DNA from: Bubalus kerabau
Lineage: Eukaryota > Chordata > Mammalia > Artiodactyla > Bovidae
Assembly (NCBI RefSeq): GCF_029407905.1
Contig: NC_073625.1
Location: 167,482,240 to 167,546,239 of the forward strand
Length of the DNA: 64,000 nucleotides
Direction: 5' to 3'
The translations under genes and the position numbers were made by a program. Positions 10,846-23,547 of this stretch are shown piece by piece (within the stretch, counting starts at the first letter, position 1; the number at the start of each line of letters is the position of its first letter). The notes beneath the pieces are model-generated. The model was not told the origin of the DNA, ran no database searches, and was given only the letters and a program-made list of their open reading frames with translations.

Positions 10846-12520
10846 ATGCTCTAATTCCTTTAAAAAAAGTTTAACAATATGAAACCATTAAAAGATAAGT
10901 TTTACTCTAGACATTAAAAAAAATTAACATTGAAAAATACATGTGGAAAAAAATGTTTGCTTATAAAATGGATACATTGATTGGAAGTCTTTAACATCTT
11001 TCTTGAATAAATCTTATTTGAATTACTTATAATTTCTGTTTTATTGTCTTTGAATTAGAGCAAGGACTTTAAAACATGTTTGAAGTAATCTAAATTATTT
11101 TGGATTAAAACTTTTTATTCCTCTACCCTTTTATGGTTATTGTGCATATATCTAAATCTACAACAGTTTTTTTCAGTCCTTGGCTTTTATCTAGTCTTTC
11201 TAAAGTATTCCATTTTCACAGAAACAAGAATTGTCTTTCTCTTGGCATTCATATTCCACTGGGTTATGAAATATTTAATTCAACTATGTAAAGTCAGTTC
11301 CAAGCTCAACTCAAATAAACATTTTGTGTTTGAACATAACTAACTTTTATTAAACATACAACTCAGCCAATGAAGCAGACATGGGAGCATGTATTGAAGA
11401 GTTGTTTATGAGCTCAGTGCTCTATATGCTGGAAGCATCAGTAAGTACATTATACAGAGGGAGAGGAGACCTTTGAAGAGAGCTTAAATATGCATCCAAA
11501 ATTAATCTCTGTTGACTGCTTACATTCTAAAGTTTATAATTTCTTCCCCTTTGTTTTTATTATCATTATTACATTCATCACCATTAGTAAGATCCTAATG
11601 TAGAGAACACATTGCTAAAAACTGTGCAATCTTAAAATTTTAAGATATGATCTCTAATCTCAGTGGACTTGAATTTTATCTGGGAGGAGAGGACATCAAA
11701 GCCAGAGTTCTGAAAAACCTAGAGTAAAATCAGGGAGAATTTAGGGCTAGACAAAGTTTTACCCATTCTTATCCATATTCTTCCAGGTATTCTAAGAAAA
11801 GCCAAAATGCAAATTTTATTAAAAGTATACCATCTTCTACACAATGCTGTTGATTTACTGTGTCAACAAAGTAGCCAAATCTATTAAGGTACTAAAGAAG
11901 TACTAAAACTATCTAAAATGCAGACAAAATTTTGTTTATAAATATGATTTTCACAGCATTGAAAGCAAATTAACTATTCAACCATATATCATTAAGAATC
12001 TCCCCTTTATGTCTCCGGTCTCGAAGCAAGTAGACTTAATAAAGAAATATTATAATGAAGTAGAACCTGTGGATTCTGAAGCCACAAGTATATCTCTTAA
12101 AAACCTCGGAATCACTTACAATTAACTTGTTATGTTAATAGTTAAAAAATACTCATAACCATTAAAATTATTTGGGGAAGGATTTAGAAAATATTGAAAA
12201 CCTATGGGTATAATTTTTGGTGTAAAACCATGAAATAAAACTGATAATAGAGTTTAACCGCATCTATGTAAAAAAGTCATATAAAATTCTGAAGGGACAT
12301 ATACTGTAGAGATTATTGGTAATTAAAATTTTTCTTTTATACTTATTTGTCAGCAGTTAAAAGAAATGTTACTTCAAACAAGTATTATATGCATTTCAAT
12401 TTTCCCTAATGTATCATTTAAGACATGATATGTCTTTAAAATATCCTCAATAATTTACAGAGTCACAGAGTTTTTAATTGTCTTGGTGAGGATAAATTTT
12501 GGGTGCAAGTCGCTATTGGA

Positions 12521-12539
12521 TGTGGGTGATTCACCCACA
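12521..12539. promoter_or_regulatory. Perfect 9-bp inverted repeat with 1-nt spacer (IR-1-like)
   Basis: The sequence tgtgggtga-t-tcacccaca is perfectly inverted around one T. Its core, GGGTGA-N-TCACCC, has the geometry of an IR-1 nuclear-receptor element and resembles known FXR-type half-sites. Only the sequence symmetry is seen. Receptor binding is inference. Confidence 0.4.
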
Positions 12540-14464
12540 GTAAAGACGAGGACAAGATATTGGCACTGTCAGATCTGCATGTCCTATTAATGGCTTGTAC
12601 TAAATTTACATACCTTAGAAAATAATTTAAGCTGGTAGGTTTTTTTTTTTCTGTAAAGGAATAACACAGAGCAGATTAAAATTAAATAAAAGATATATTT
12701 CATTGTTGATAATATAACTCAAAGTTTTACCTACAGGATATCTTTTTTCAGATATATGGTAATGCATAAAGATGTGATTTCATGGCAGCTATCAACTAAA
12801 TTCATTCCAGATAATAAAAAGTCTCTTTTAGGTACTTACTATGTAAAGGTTAAAGACATTTTTATACTCTCGTTTTTTAGGGAATTCTGTGGTAAGGGTA
12901 ATAGGTTTCATAAAAATAGAAGAAATATAACAAGTAAAGCGTTGCCTAAGTTTTGAGTAGGTAAGCAAAACATAAAAAATTAGTATCACCAATTTGTTTA
13001 TTTCATACAGCTTAGTTCCTGTGCCTCACCTACATTCTTCTTGGCTGACTTTTGTTAGAAAAGGTCAGATTTTGAGTAATTGGATGAAAGTATAATTAAA
13101 GCTAATTAACAAGTAATGTGAGCAAGACTGTACAATTATAGAAATGATTTTCACAGTGATAAACTATAGCAGAAAGTTAAGAGTGCTGTAACTCCTAAAA
13201 TACATTTTTCCCAAAGCCTTGTTTAAATTGCTTCCATGAGACAGTCAAGAACATGTGTGAAATTATTCACATATTTGACAATTTGGCTTTTGAAAACTGT
13301 TTTTTCACCCTCCAATTAATCCACCCCATCTATCCCTACCAAATTTAAATGGAATATGAAGCTCATTTTACAAAATGGCACCACAGAAATTATTGCTTTT
13401 TAGAGGTAAACGAGCTACCTAGATTATGTTTTTAAATGTTATGTTTAAAATCTTTTTGGTATCAGATTTTTAAAACCTTTAATGCAACACTCACCAAATT
13501 ATAATATAAAACACAAAATTATGAATATGTTGAGGAAATTGGTAGAATAATTTACATATATCTTTCTTTTGATTCTTTAAAACCTTATATGTATATAAGG
13601 ACCTTAAATAATATTCTCCCCAATAAAAATGCTTTCTTTGCCAGAAATTCATTTATAAATTCATTTTCTTGGGTTCCAATAGCTCCTGAACCTGGACTTT
13701 TTTCCTTACAATTTTTTTACTGACACCTGCTCCAAATGGCTAAATAGAAAGAATGAAATTCTCATGTTGCATACTTCAGTTACATTTTATTACAGTGGAT
13801 TTAACAATAACAAATAGCCAGGATACAGAATTTGAGGTGATTTTAACACTTCTGCATGCACAGAAATGAATTAATGATAATATTAATTATGTTGTCTTTC
13901 TTATTAACAATCATGCCTTTTAAATAAATAATGTTGTTATCTCCTTTTGTTGGTCATCAAATGGATATTTATTTACTAGAACCTGGAAGTAACCTTCAGC
14001 ATCTTCTCTTCCTGGGATGACGGCCAAATGTTGTCCAGTAGGGCACTGGGCATTGGTGGACAGTGGAGTTTGGGGAACTGAAATCCATGCCCTGAATTAT
14101 TTCTCTGGTTGTGCCTCTCTCTCCCCACAATTCTCTCTCTCTGATTTTCCTTTTGTGTTTGTTCTCTCAGTTAATGCTTTCCAAGACTCCATAGCTCAGT
14201 CATTTTCAAATTCCTCACAACCTTCTTCTTTTTACATCTAACCAATCTCTATAATCCATTGATGTGCATAGGTCAAAGTATTTCAAATTCATTCCCTTAT
14301 TCCAATTCTACTGATACTTCTCTTTGTTCAGACCAATATAAATGGTCATTCTATTGAATTAGTCTTTTCATTCTTCTTTCATTTTATAATATGATTCCAT
14401 AAAATTTACTATTCTTTCTATGAAAACTATCTTTCTCAATTTTAGGCATCTTAGAGAATTCCAT

Positions 14465-14740
14465 CGGAGAAGGCAATGGCACCCCACTCCAGTACTCCTG
14501 CCTGGAAAATCCCGTGGATGGAGGAGCCTGGTAGGCTGCAGTCCATGGGGTCGCTGAGGGTTGGGCATGACTTGAGCGACTTCACTTTCACTTTTCACTT
14601 TCATGCATTGGAGAAGGAAGTGGCAACCCACTCCGGTGTTCTTGCCTGGAGAATCCCAGGGACGGGGGAGCCTGGTGGGCTGCCGTCTATGGGGTCACAC
14701 AGAGTTGGATACGACTGCAGTGACTTATCAGCAGCAGCAG
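14465..14740 (+). mobile_element. Bov-A2 SINE with 10-bp TSD
   Basis: Complete sense dimer from the GGAGAAGGC start to the (CAG)n tail. The flanks are agaattccat (14455-14464) and agacttccat (14741-14750), a TSD with one mismatch. Confidence 0.95.
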
Positions 14741-14750
14741 AGACTTCCAT

Positions 14751-15430
14751 GAGTTCTATGTATAATTTTGAGTAGAATATCCTGATATCAATCTTTTTCT
14801 TTCTTTTTTTTTTTTTTGCATTTGAAGGACAGATTCTGAACATGAATTAGAATATAGCATCTGATATTAGTGATTATTTTTATTTCATTGTAATGCTGAT
14901 ATCTTTGCATAAATGAATTTCCCTTTTCTGATTACTGTGTGCCTCCTGGAGTCCCTAGTTTCTATCAGTCATCTTGAACTGTAACCATCAAGCCTTCTTT
15001 GTCTAAAGAGTGTTAGCAAGTATACTGTGAAGTCTAGATATACACAAACTTTTTCATTCTAAAATATATGAAATTTATACAGTATTTGTCAAAATTTAAG
15101 GTGCCTATAAATCACCTGGGATTTTTTTTTTTTAATGAAGATTTTGATTCAGTGGGTCTGGGATAAGTCCTGAGGGTCTATATTTCTAACAAGTTTTTTA
15201 GGTGGTGGTCATGCTGCTTTGCACTGTATCATGGCACTGGTTGCCTGAATACTACCATCAATGATTGTCTATGTGTATGAAACTCGGAGAACTATTACTT
15301 TGACAAACTGACTTTCAATTCAATAAATATTTAAGAGCAAGTGGTAAAGAGTTGAATAGTATCTATCCTCTGTTCTCAAAAGATTATTTATATCCTCTTG
15401 GTTAAATTGTAAATAGGCAAATAAATAAAA
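14751..15430. other. Single-copy DNA
   Basis: T-runs at about 14804-14818 and 15121-15134. No recognised repeat or gene. Confidence 0.5.
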
Positions 15431-16361
15431 GCAACAGTTAGAACTGAAAATGGAACAACAGACTGGTTCCAAATAAGAAAAGGAGTACTTCAAGGCTGTA
15501 TATTGTCACCCTGCTTATTTAACTTCTATGCAAAGTACATCATGAGAAACACTGGGCTGGAAGAAGCACAAGCTGGAATCAAGATTGCCGGGAGAAATAC
15601 CAATAACCTCAGATATGCAGATGACACCACCCTTATGGCAGAAAGTGAAGAAGAACTAAAGAGCCTCTTGATGAAATTGAAAGAGGAGAGTGAAAAAGTT
15701 GGCTTAAAGCTCAACATTCAGAAAACGAAGATCATGGCATCTGGTCCCATCACTTCATGGAAAATAGATGGGGAAACACTGGAAACAGTGTCAGACATTC
15801 TTTTGGGGGCTCCAAAATCACTGCAGATGGTGACTGCAGCCATGAAATTACAAGGCCCTTGCTCCTTGGAAGAAAAGTTATGACCAACCTAGACAGCATA
15901 CATCTAGTGAAAGCTATGGTTTTTCCAGTGGTCATGTATGGATGTGAAAGTTGGACTATAAAGAAAGCTGAACGCTGAAGAATTGATACTTTTAAACTGT
16001 AGTGTTGGCGAAGACTCTTGAGAGTCCCTTGGACTGCAAGGCGATCCAACCAGTCCATTCTAAAGGAGATCAGCCCTGGGTGTTCTTTGGAAGGAATGAT
16101 GCTAAAGCTGAAACTCCAGTACTTTGGCCACCTGATGCGAAGAGTTGACTCATTGGAAAAGACTTTGATGCTGGGAGGGATTGGGGGCAGGAGGAGAAGG
16201 GGATGGCAGAGGATGAGATGGCTGGATGGCATCACTGACTCGATGGACGTGAGTTTGAGTGAACTCTGGGAGTTGGTGATGGACAGGGAGGCCTGGCGTG
16301 CTGCAATTCATGGGGTCGCAAAGTCTGACACGACTGAGAGACTGAACTGAACTGAACTGAA
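15431..16361 (+). mobile_element. BovB LINE, 5'-truncated, with RT remnant
   Basis: Begins inside the reverse-transcriptase domain ('gcaacagttagaactg') and ends with the tail repeat 'gaactgaactgaactgaa'. The frame from 15503 to 15883 encodes the end of the RT palm with the YADD catalytic box ('LRYADDTTLMAES') and the following 'KLNIQKTKIMASG' region. A second frame, 16018-16350, carries the C-terminal 'RVPWTARRSNQSI' region. An indel and a ~40-bp loss near 15895-15905 separate them, so the copy is dead. No clean TSD was found; 'ataaaa' near both edges is too short to rely on. Confidence 0.93.
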
Positions 16362-16479
16362 TGATAAAAAGTAACTATAAACCAGAGTAGAAATATAGTG
16401 TTATATCAACAGAAAGGCACACATATGGGAAGTGATGTGCCAATTATGTCTCAGTGAGGAGAAAGCAAAAAAACTTCAG

Positions 16480-16720
16480 AGGAATGTGGTATTTGAGAGC
16501 TCTTTGAAAGTAGAATTTCAAGAGGAACAATATGAATAATATAGTAAGGACCATAGGAATAATATAATAAAAAGAGCATTCTGGATTGAGGAAATTCCTG
16601 GAACATAGGTTTACAAAGGCAGAACGTGGTGAGGTACTTACAGGACTCATCAAGAAGTCCTGCTTGGCTGTGTTGTTAAGCAAGTAATATACTGTAGAGT
16701 ATAGGAAGGAAACTTGGAAG
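16480..16720 (-). mobile_element. L2 LINE fragment
   Basis: The 'gcattctgg...ggaaattcctggaac' and 'ttacaaaggcagaacgtgg' blocks follow the antisense L2 consensus seen again at 20.5, 31.6 and 33.1 kb. Diverged. Confidence 0.45.
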
Positions 16721-18024
16721 AGATCTAGAAACAGAGAAGAACACTTTAAGGGTCACCAGATGTGAACTTGGCCTATATTCCACATGGGAAAAATCAACAT
16801 GATGCTCTGTTCAAGGCATAGCTTGAATATTTTCAGAATGCCTTTTAGACTAGCCTAGACTAATCATCTCCCTTGAAGCAACAGAGCCTTTTTTTTTTTT
16901 TTCAGTTTTCCTGTTTAACTCAGAGAACACGTAATGTGTAAGAAAGGGGATGAGGTAAGTAGATAGCAGGTCCTAAATACCAAGTAATCAAGATGAACAA
17001 ATTATTGATCAAGAAAATATTAATATACCAGGATGAGCATAATGACCACAGTTAAGTATATGATTGGTATATAAGTGATTTCTATGTAGTACCATTACAT
17101 ATGATATATAGGTGACACTATAAGCATAATTATAGATGGGGAGAGCTAAACTTAGGAATATCTTTAAGATTCCAATTCTCAATCACATGCAAATTCTAGT
17201 ACTATTTATGTATAGATATTTATTCTGTTTTAACAAGTAAGGGACATAAGTTTTGGCCTACCTTAATTGCCCAGGGGCTACTCTGGTCTTCTTGATTCTT
17301 TACCTACAATGAAAAGATCAGAGTCCTTCACTGTGTCTTTTTCCTCTATTAATCAGATAAAGATACAATCCAAATTAAAAGTAGTGCTTGCTAAGCATAT
17401 TGGATTTATGCCATCCTGAATAAATACGCAACCTAATAAAAAGAGTGCTCCCCCCCCCACTTCTAGACAGTCCCTCTATTCTATTTAAATTAGACGATTG
17501 CCACTTAGACCCCTTTACATAAAATTCTGGAGTTGCCACTGTCAAAAAGAATCTTGTACTTTACCAGGAGTCCCTTCCAACCTGCTCTCAGTTTCTGATA
17601 GGTTAATTGCCAGTTGCTTGCATAATGTCTTAATATTGTACATATATGCCAAATATATATGTTCGGTTTTTTCACTGAGCAAAGGAAAGTTCAAGAGGGC
17701 AACAAGAATGGTTCAAACTCTTCAAAATAATGATGTAGAAATACCAGCTATACAAGAATTTGGGTAAGAGTAGTGACTCAGGATCAGCCCTCATGGAGGC
17801 TCAGAGTAACACAAAATAACAAAATACGATGCCTCAGACACCCTCTTCAGAGTAGTGTGCTGTACTACTTGGAATACGTAACTCCAAAGACTGACTTACT
17901 TTGAAATATGTAACTCTGAAGACTCTTCAAAATTTGAAAGCTGGTTTTCAGGGACTTTTCTTCCTCCACATTTTTATTTTAACTCCATTTCTTTGTTACA
18001 CTAGTGAAGTAGGTGTCTAGATAT
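16721..18024. other. Single-copy DNA
   Basis: T-run at about 16889-16902, C-run at 17450-17459. A frame at 17498-17767 has no family resemblance and is probably chance. Confidence 0.5.
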
Positions 18025-18252
18025 CCTTTTTTTTTTAATTTATGTTTTTTATTGAAGGATAATTGCTTTGCAGAATTTTGTTGTTTTCTGTCAAATCTCA
18101 ACATGAATCAGCCATAGGTATACATATATCTCCTCCCTTTTGAACCTCCCACCATCTCCCACCCATCCCATCCCTCTAGATTGATACAGAGCCCCTGTTT
18201 GAATTTCCTGAGCCATACAGCAAACTCCCGTTGGCTATCTATTTTACAGTTA
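18025..18252 (-). mobile_element. Artiodactyl L1 3'-end fragment
   Basis: The plus strand starts with a T-rich run, then carries the antisense 3' UTR of ruminant L1 ('gaaggataattgctttgcag', 'caacatgaatcagccatagg', 'cccatccctctagattgata', 'gagccatacagcaaactccc'). Severely 5'-truncated. Confidence 0.8.
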
Positions 18253-18667
18253 CCACTATGCAACAGAATGAGTCATTTCCTACCAGTAAAGGAGAATCTG
18301 AAAATTCTGAAGTCTAAACCATATCCAGGAGCAGTTGGGATGGTCTTTATCTTCTTTTCTGAGATTAACTTGACATCTTTACATTATGAGTGAGCACATG
18401 TTTGAGACCAATTTTAATGTTTTTCTTGGAAAAATAGTACACTTAGGAATTAAACTTTGTCTGAACAACTGGTTTTTATTAGTAAGGAGGCTATTGAAAC
18501 ATAGGACTCAGGAATAACAGAACAGAGGAACAGAATCATTAAAAGATAGATTTCTGATTATTCAGCTTCCAGTAGTCACTTACTCATTTTAATAAAACTT
18601 TTTTCCCCAAACATCATTTAAATTCACAAGACATGTATATACACAATATTTATCTCTATATGTATAT
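18253..18667. other. Single-copy DNA
   Basis: No recognised repeat, gene or signal. Confidence 0.45.
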
Positions 18668-18996
18668 GCTGTGCTGTGCTTAGTCTCTAAGTCGTATTCA
18701 ACTCTTTGTGACCCCCATGGATTGTAGCCCCCTAGACCCCTCTGTCTATGAGGATTCTCCAGGCAAAAATACTGGAGTGAGTTGCTATGCTCTCCTCCAG
18801 GGTATCTTCCCAACTCAGGGATCGAACCCTTGTCTCCTGAATTGCAGGGGAATTCTTTACCATCTGAGCCACTAGGGGAGCCCAAATGGGGGTAGCCCAT
18901 CCCTTCTCGAGGGGATCTCTTCGACCTAGGAATCAAACTGGGGTCTCCTGCACTGCAGGTGCATTCTTTACCAGCTTAGCTACCAAGGAATCCCCC
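18668..18996 (-). mobile_element. Bov-tA SINE with doubled tRNA-type head
   Basis: Antisense copy: Bov-A part at 18668-18800, then a tRNA-Glu-derived segment ending 'gagccactaggggagccc', then a second tRNA-like segment ending 'gctaccaaggaatccccc'. The two heads in series match a known dimeric-head Bov-tA form. On the minus strand, promoter-like A and B boxes would sit in the right-hand part. Confidence 0.85.
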
Positions 18997-20098
18997 AGAT
19001 GCATATATAGAAGGACAATTTCTGTCCAGGGCAGAGACCACTGACTGTGTTATGGTGGTAAATTATATGATATAAATTAAATTCTTCTACAATAAAAATA
19101 GTATACAGTTTTGTAAGTAAAAATGTATGCCCTTTTACATACTGACAGTGAAAAATTAATCAGAATCTATCTTTCCCAAAATAATTTTGAGTAACATGAT
19201 TAATTTCTAACAGATAACTTCTGAGCACAGTGTTATGAGTTCATTAGAAACATTTGTTACAATAATGGCACCAAATGTTGAAGGAGTGGAAACTAAAGTA
19301 ACATACTTCCATTTTAGCCAGACTTTCTCCATTTGATCAATCACTTTTAGTAGAAAAGGACTTTCCAGGGAGGTTACCATAATAACCAAATGGCAGGAAT
19401 TTAGGATACTGATAAAATTTTATTGAAAGAAAATACATCAAAAAGCTTTAAATTTCTTTTTCTGAAAACTGAAAAACAGTGTTCTCAATATTATCAACAC
19501 TATCAAAAATGTTAGCCAATTTTATATTTATACATTTTAATTCTAAGAAGTTGTACCCACTCAGTGTCTCTTAACCCCATATTCCTTAACATGCCTCAAA
19601 TTTTGTCTGAGATAATCATAAACCACAATACCGTTGGACAGTGTTATTAATGAAGACCATGAAAGAGTTTATGTCAAAAGCCTGATTAAAGCACATTTGA
19701 ATGACCTTTATAAAATTTTAGAATACAAAGGATTATGCATGTTGACAGTGAGTGAAATGGAATAACTAGAGATAAAAAGGATTTTTGATCCTAAGGAAGA
19801 AGACATCAAAACAGAATTTAGCCATAAAACATACTTTTGCAGCTACTTAAAACTAAAGAGTTTATAAATCTTTCCTTCTCTCCTCAAGCCCATCTAAGAA
19901 GAGAAAACATTCACAGAAAGTAACTGTAGTCTGAAGAAGTAACAGGCAACATTTCACTTTTTGTGTAATTATTCTCATTATCAAGTTAAAGTTTGCAGTA
20001 TATATTTTTCCAAGGGTTAAATTAGTTAAAAAAAAAAGACAAAAAATATTGACAAAGATTTATTTCAGTTTTCACAGAATCTTTTAAGTAATGCTATG
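18997..20098. other. Single-copy DNA
   Basis: AT-rich, with an A-run at about 20029-20038. No recognised repeat or gene. Confidence 0.5.
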
Positions 20099-20493
20099 AA
20101 GCTGAGTGCCTAAGAATTGATGCTTTTGAACTGTGGTGTTGGAGAGGACTCTTGAGAGTCCCTTGGCCTGCAAGGAGATCCAACCAGTCCATCCTAAAGG
20201 AGATCAGTCCTGGGTGTTCATTGGAAGGACTGATGTCGAAGCTGAAACCCCAATACTTCCTGGCCACCTGATATGAAGAGCTAACTCCTTTGAAAAGACC
20301 TTGATGCTGGGAAAGATTGAAGGCAGGAGGAGAAGGGATGACAGAGGATGAGATGGTTGGGTGGCATCACCGACTCAACGGACATGGGTTTGGGTAAACT
20401 CTGGGAGTTGGTGATGGACAGGGAAGCCTGGTGTGCTGCAGTCCATGGGGCTGCAAAGAGTTGGACACAACTGAGCGACTGAACTGAACTGAA
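20099..20493 (+). mobile_element. BovB 3'-end fragment
   Basis: Sense copy of the last ~395 bp of BovB, from 'gctgagtgcctaagaattga' to the 'gactgaactgaactgaa' tail. Frames are broken. No obvious TSD. Confidence 0.92.
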
Positions 20494-20519
20494 TACACAT
20501 GCAATCAAAAAGTGATGAG

Positions 20520-21065
20520 CCCTATAAAGAAAAATATATTGTGCCCAATGAAAGACAGTGATAAAGAGATTGGTTTGGACTGGGTGATCAAGGAAGTCCT
20601 TTATGGGAAAGAACATATTTAAGATGAGACTTGGAAGATTCAAGGTAAATATAGTAGGCTTTAAAGCAAATTGAAAAAAAAAAAAAAGCTTTGTGGACTT
20701 GATAAAGAGAAAAAAAAAAAAGCATTGCGGCAAGAGAATGAAGAGTTTAGGAATGAAAAATTAGAGAATCAGGCAGGCCCAGATAATACAGACATTTGTA
20801 GACCATGGAAAAGACTCTGGATTTTATTTTAAATATAATGAAAGGCTTATAAATGTTGCTTTAAGGGCAAAATCATGATCTAACAAACACTGAAAAATAT
20901 ATGGCACTTGAAGTTATGTGAAAACTGAATTGAAAGAAAAGAGGGAAATGAGAGAGATTAGTATGCTAGTCTGTTTGATTTGTCTAATAAGAGATGGCAG
21001 TGGCTTTGACTAAGGTGGGGATAGAGGAAATGGAGAGAAATCAATGTATTTACAATAAATGTTGA
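20520..21065 (-). mobile_element. L2 LINE fragment
   Basis: Antisense L2: 'tagaccatggaaaagactct' followed by 'ggattttattttaaatataatg', a weakened 'aatcatgatctaac' block, then 'ggcagtggctttgactaagg' and 'gagagaaatc'. These correspond in order to the L2 region upstream of its 3' end. A-rich interruptions at 20676-20690 and 20709-20722. Confidence 0.6.
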
Positions 21066-21151
21066 GATTCGCTGATGATTTAATGTCAAAGGTAAAGAAG
21101 AGGATGTGTCAAAAATGCTTAGTTTTTGGTGTGGAAAAAGTGCATGAATCT

Positions 21152-21718
21152 TTGTTGTTCAGTCATTAAGTCATGTCCAACTCTTTGTGACCCCATGAAT
21201 TGCAGCATGCCAGGCTTCCCCATTCTTCACCATCTCCAGGAGTTTGCTCAAACTCATGTCCATTGAATCAGTGATGCCATGAAAATATCTCATCTGTGAT
21301 CCCCTTCTCCTCCCACCTTTAATCTTTCCCAGCATCAGGGTCTTCTATAATGATTTGGCATTTTGAATTAGGGGGCCAAAATATTGGAGCTTCAGCTTCA
21401 GTATCAGTCCTTCCAATGAATTTTTAGGATTGATTTTCTTTAGGATTGACTGGTTTGATCTCCTTGAAGTCCAAGGGACTCTCAAGAGTCTTCCAAAACC
21501 ACAGTGCAAAAGCATCAATTCTTCAGTGCTCAGCCTTCTTTATGGTCCAATTATCACATCCATACACGACCACTGGAAAAACCATATCTTTGACTAGATG
21601 GACCTTTGTCAACAATGTAATGTCTCTGCTTTTTAATATGCTATCTAGGTTTGTCATCACTTTTATTCCAAGGAGCAGATCTTTTAATTTCATAGCTGCA
21701 GTCACCATCTGCAGTGAT
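21152..21718 (-). mobile_element. Older BovB copy, 3' part
   Basis: Antisense BovB 3' end, clearly more diverged than most other copies here. It stops at 'tctgcagtgat', exactly where the next antisense BovB begins with its tail. Confidence 0.9.
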
Positions 21719-23520
21719 GTTCAGTTCAGTTCAGTTGCTTAGTCATGTCAGACTCTTTGTGACCCCATGGAATGCAGCACAGCAGGCTTCCCTGTCCATC
21801 AACAACTCCTGGATCCTACTCAAACTCATGTCTATTGAGTCAGTGATCCCATCCAACGATTTAATCCTCTGTTGTCCCCTTCTCCTCCTGCCTTCAATCT
21901 TTCCCAGCATGAGAGTCTTTTCCAGTGAGTCAGTTCTTCACATCAGATGGCCAAAGTATTGAAGCTTCAGTTTCAACATCAGTCCTCCCAATGAATATTC
22001 AGGACTGATTTCCTTTAGGATTGACCAGTTTGATCTCCTTGCAGTCCAAGGGACGTTCAAGAGTTTTCTCCAACACCATAGTTCAAAAGTATCAGTTCTT
22101 CAGTGCTCAGCTTTCTTTATAGTCCAACTCACACATCCACACTTGACTGCTGGGAAAGCCATAGCTTTGACTATATGGACCTTTGTGAGCAAAGTAATGT
22201 CTCTGCTTTTCAATATGCTATCTAGGTTGGTCATAACTTTCCTTCCAAGGAGTAAGCGTCTTTTAATTTCATGGCTGGAGTCACCCTCTGCAGTGATTTT
22301 GGAGCCTAAGAAAATAAAGTCTGTCACTGTTTCCATTGTTTCCCCATCTTTTTGCCATGAAGTGATGGGACTGGATGCCAAGATCTTAGTTTTTTGAACG
22401 TTGAGTTTTAAGCCAGCTTTTTTATTCCCTCTTTCACGTTCATTTAGAGGCTCTTTAGTTCCTCTTCACTTTCTGCCATAAGGATGGTATCATTTGCATA
22501 TCTGGGGTTATTGATATTTCTCCTGGCAATCTTGATTCCAGCTTGTGCTTCATCCAGCCTGGTATTTCGCATGATGTACTCTGCATATAAGTTAAATAAT
22601 CAGAGTAATAATATACAGCCCTGATGTACTCCTTTCCCAATTTGGGACCAGCCCTTTGCTCCATGTCCAGTTTTAACTGTTGCTTCTTGACCAACATACA
22701 GATTTCTCAGAAGGCGGGTCAGGTGGTCTGGTATTTCCATCTCTTTAAAATTTGTCACAGTCTGTTGTCATCCACACAGTGAAAGACTTTAGCCTAGTCA
22801 ATGAAGCAGAAGTAAATGTTTTTCTGGAATTATCTTGTGTTTTCTGTGATACAACTTATGTTGTCAATTTGATCTCTTGTTCCTCCGCCTTTTCTAAGTC
22901 CAACGTGAACATCTGGAACTTCTTGATTCATGTACTACTAAAGCATCACTCAGAGAATTTTGAACATTTCTTTGGTAGCATGTGAAATCAATGTAGTTGT
23001 GAGATTGAACATTCTTTGACATTACCCTTCTTTGGGATTGGAATAAAATATGAACTTTTCCAGTCCTGGGGCCACTATGCAATTTTCCAAATTTGCTGGC
23101 CTATTGACTGCAGCACTTTCACAGCATCATCTTTTAGGATTTGAAATAGCTCAGCTGGAATTCCATCACCTCTACTAACTGTGTTCATAGTGATGCTTCC
23201 TAAGACTCACTTGACTTCTCACTCTAAGATGTCTGGCTGTAGGTGAGCGATCACACCATCGTGGTTATCTGGGTCATCATGGTTATCTAGGTCATTTTGT
23301 ATAGTTCTTCTATGTATTCTAGCCACCTCTTCTTAATATGTTCTGCTTTTGTTAGGTCCATACCATTTCTGTCCTTTATTGTGGCTACCTTTGCATGAAA
23401 ATTTCCCTTGGTATCTCTCATTTTCTTGAGGAGATCTCTAGTCTTTCCCATCATATTGTTTTCCTCTATTTCCTCACATTGTTCACTTAGGAAGGCTTTC
23501 TCATCTCTCTTTGCTATTCT
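21719..23520 (-). mobile_element. BovB LINE, 1.8 kb, diverged
   Basis: Antisense copy with a (TTCAG)n tail at its left edge, running through the C-terminal region, RT domain and into the region upstream of RT. Fragments of RT are visible on the minus strand but no long frame survives. An 18-bp tandem duplication (ggttatctgggtcatcat, 23263-23280, then a variant) lies near the 5' side. The right edge joins a short tRNA-type SINE head. Confidence 0.92.
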
Positions 23521-23547
23521 TTACCATTATGCCACCTGGGAAGCCCC
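23516..23547 (-). mobile_element. Bov-tA tRNA-type 5' head fused to BovB
   Basis: The plus strand ends 'gccacctgggaagcccc', the reverse complement of the exact 5' terminus of Bov-tA. Only about 30 bp of the tRNA-like head are present, directly joined to BovB on the same strand through a shared 'attctt'. Confidence 0.6.

Larger units (their letters stand above)
10655..14454. other. Long single-copy AT-rich stretch
   Basis: 3.8 kb with no interspersed repeat that I can name and no credible coding frame. It holds an AT-rich direct repeat (10752-10845), a hyphenated palindrome (12521-12539), and a C/T-rich patch at 14105-14160. It is the longest repeat-poor stretch of the window. Confidence 0.5.

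Noticed and set aside
17498..17767. Open frame of 89 codons in single-copy DNA
   Set aside because: Composition looks random and there is no homologous family or start context; expected by chance in 64 kb.
18668..18996. tRNA genes in the Bov-tA heads (also at 59031 and 60085)
   Set aside because: Only the tRNA-derived part of SINEs; no intact cloverleaf or mature tRNA can be drawn, and each is joined to Bov-A sequence.
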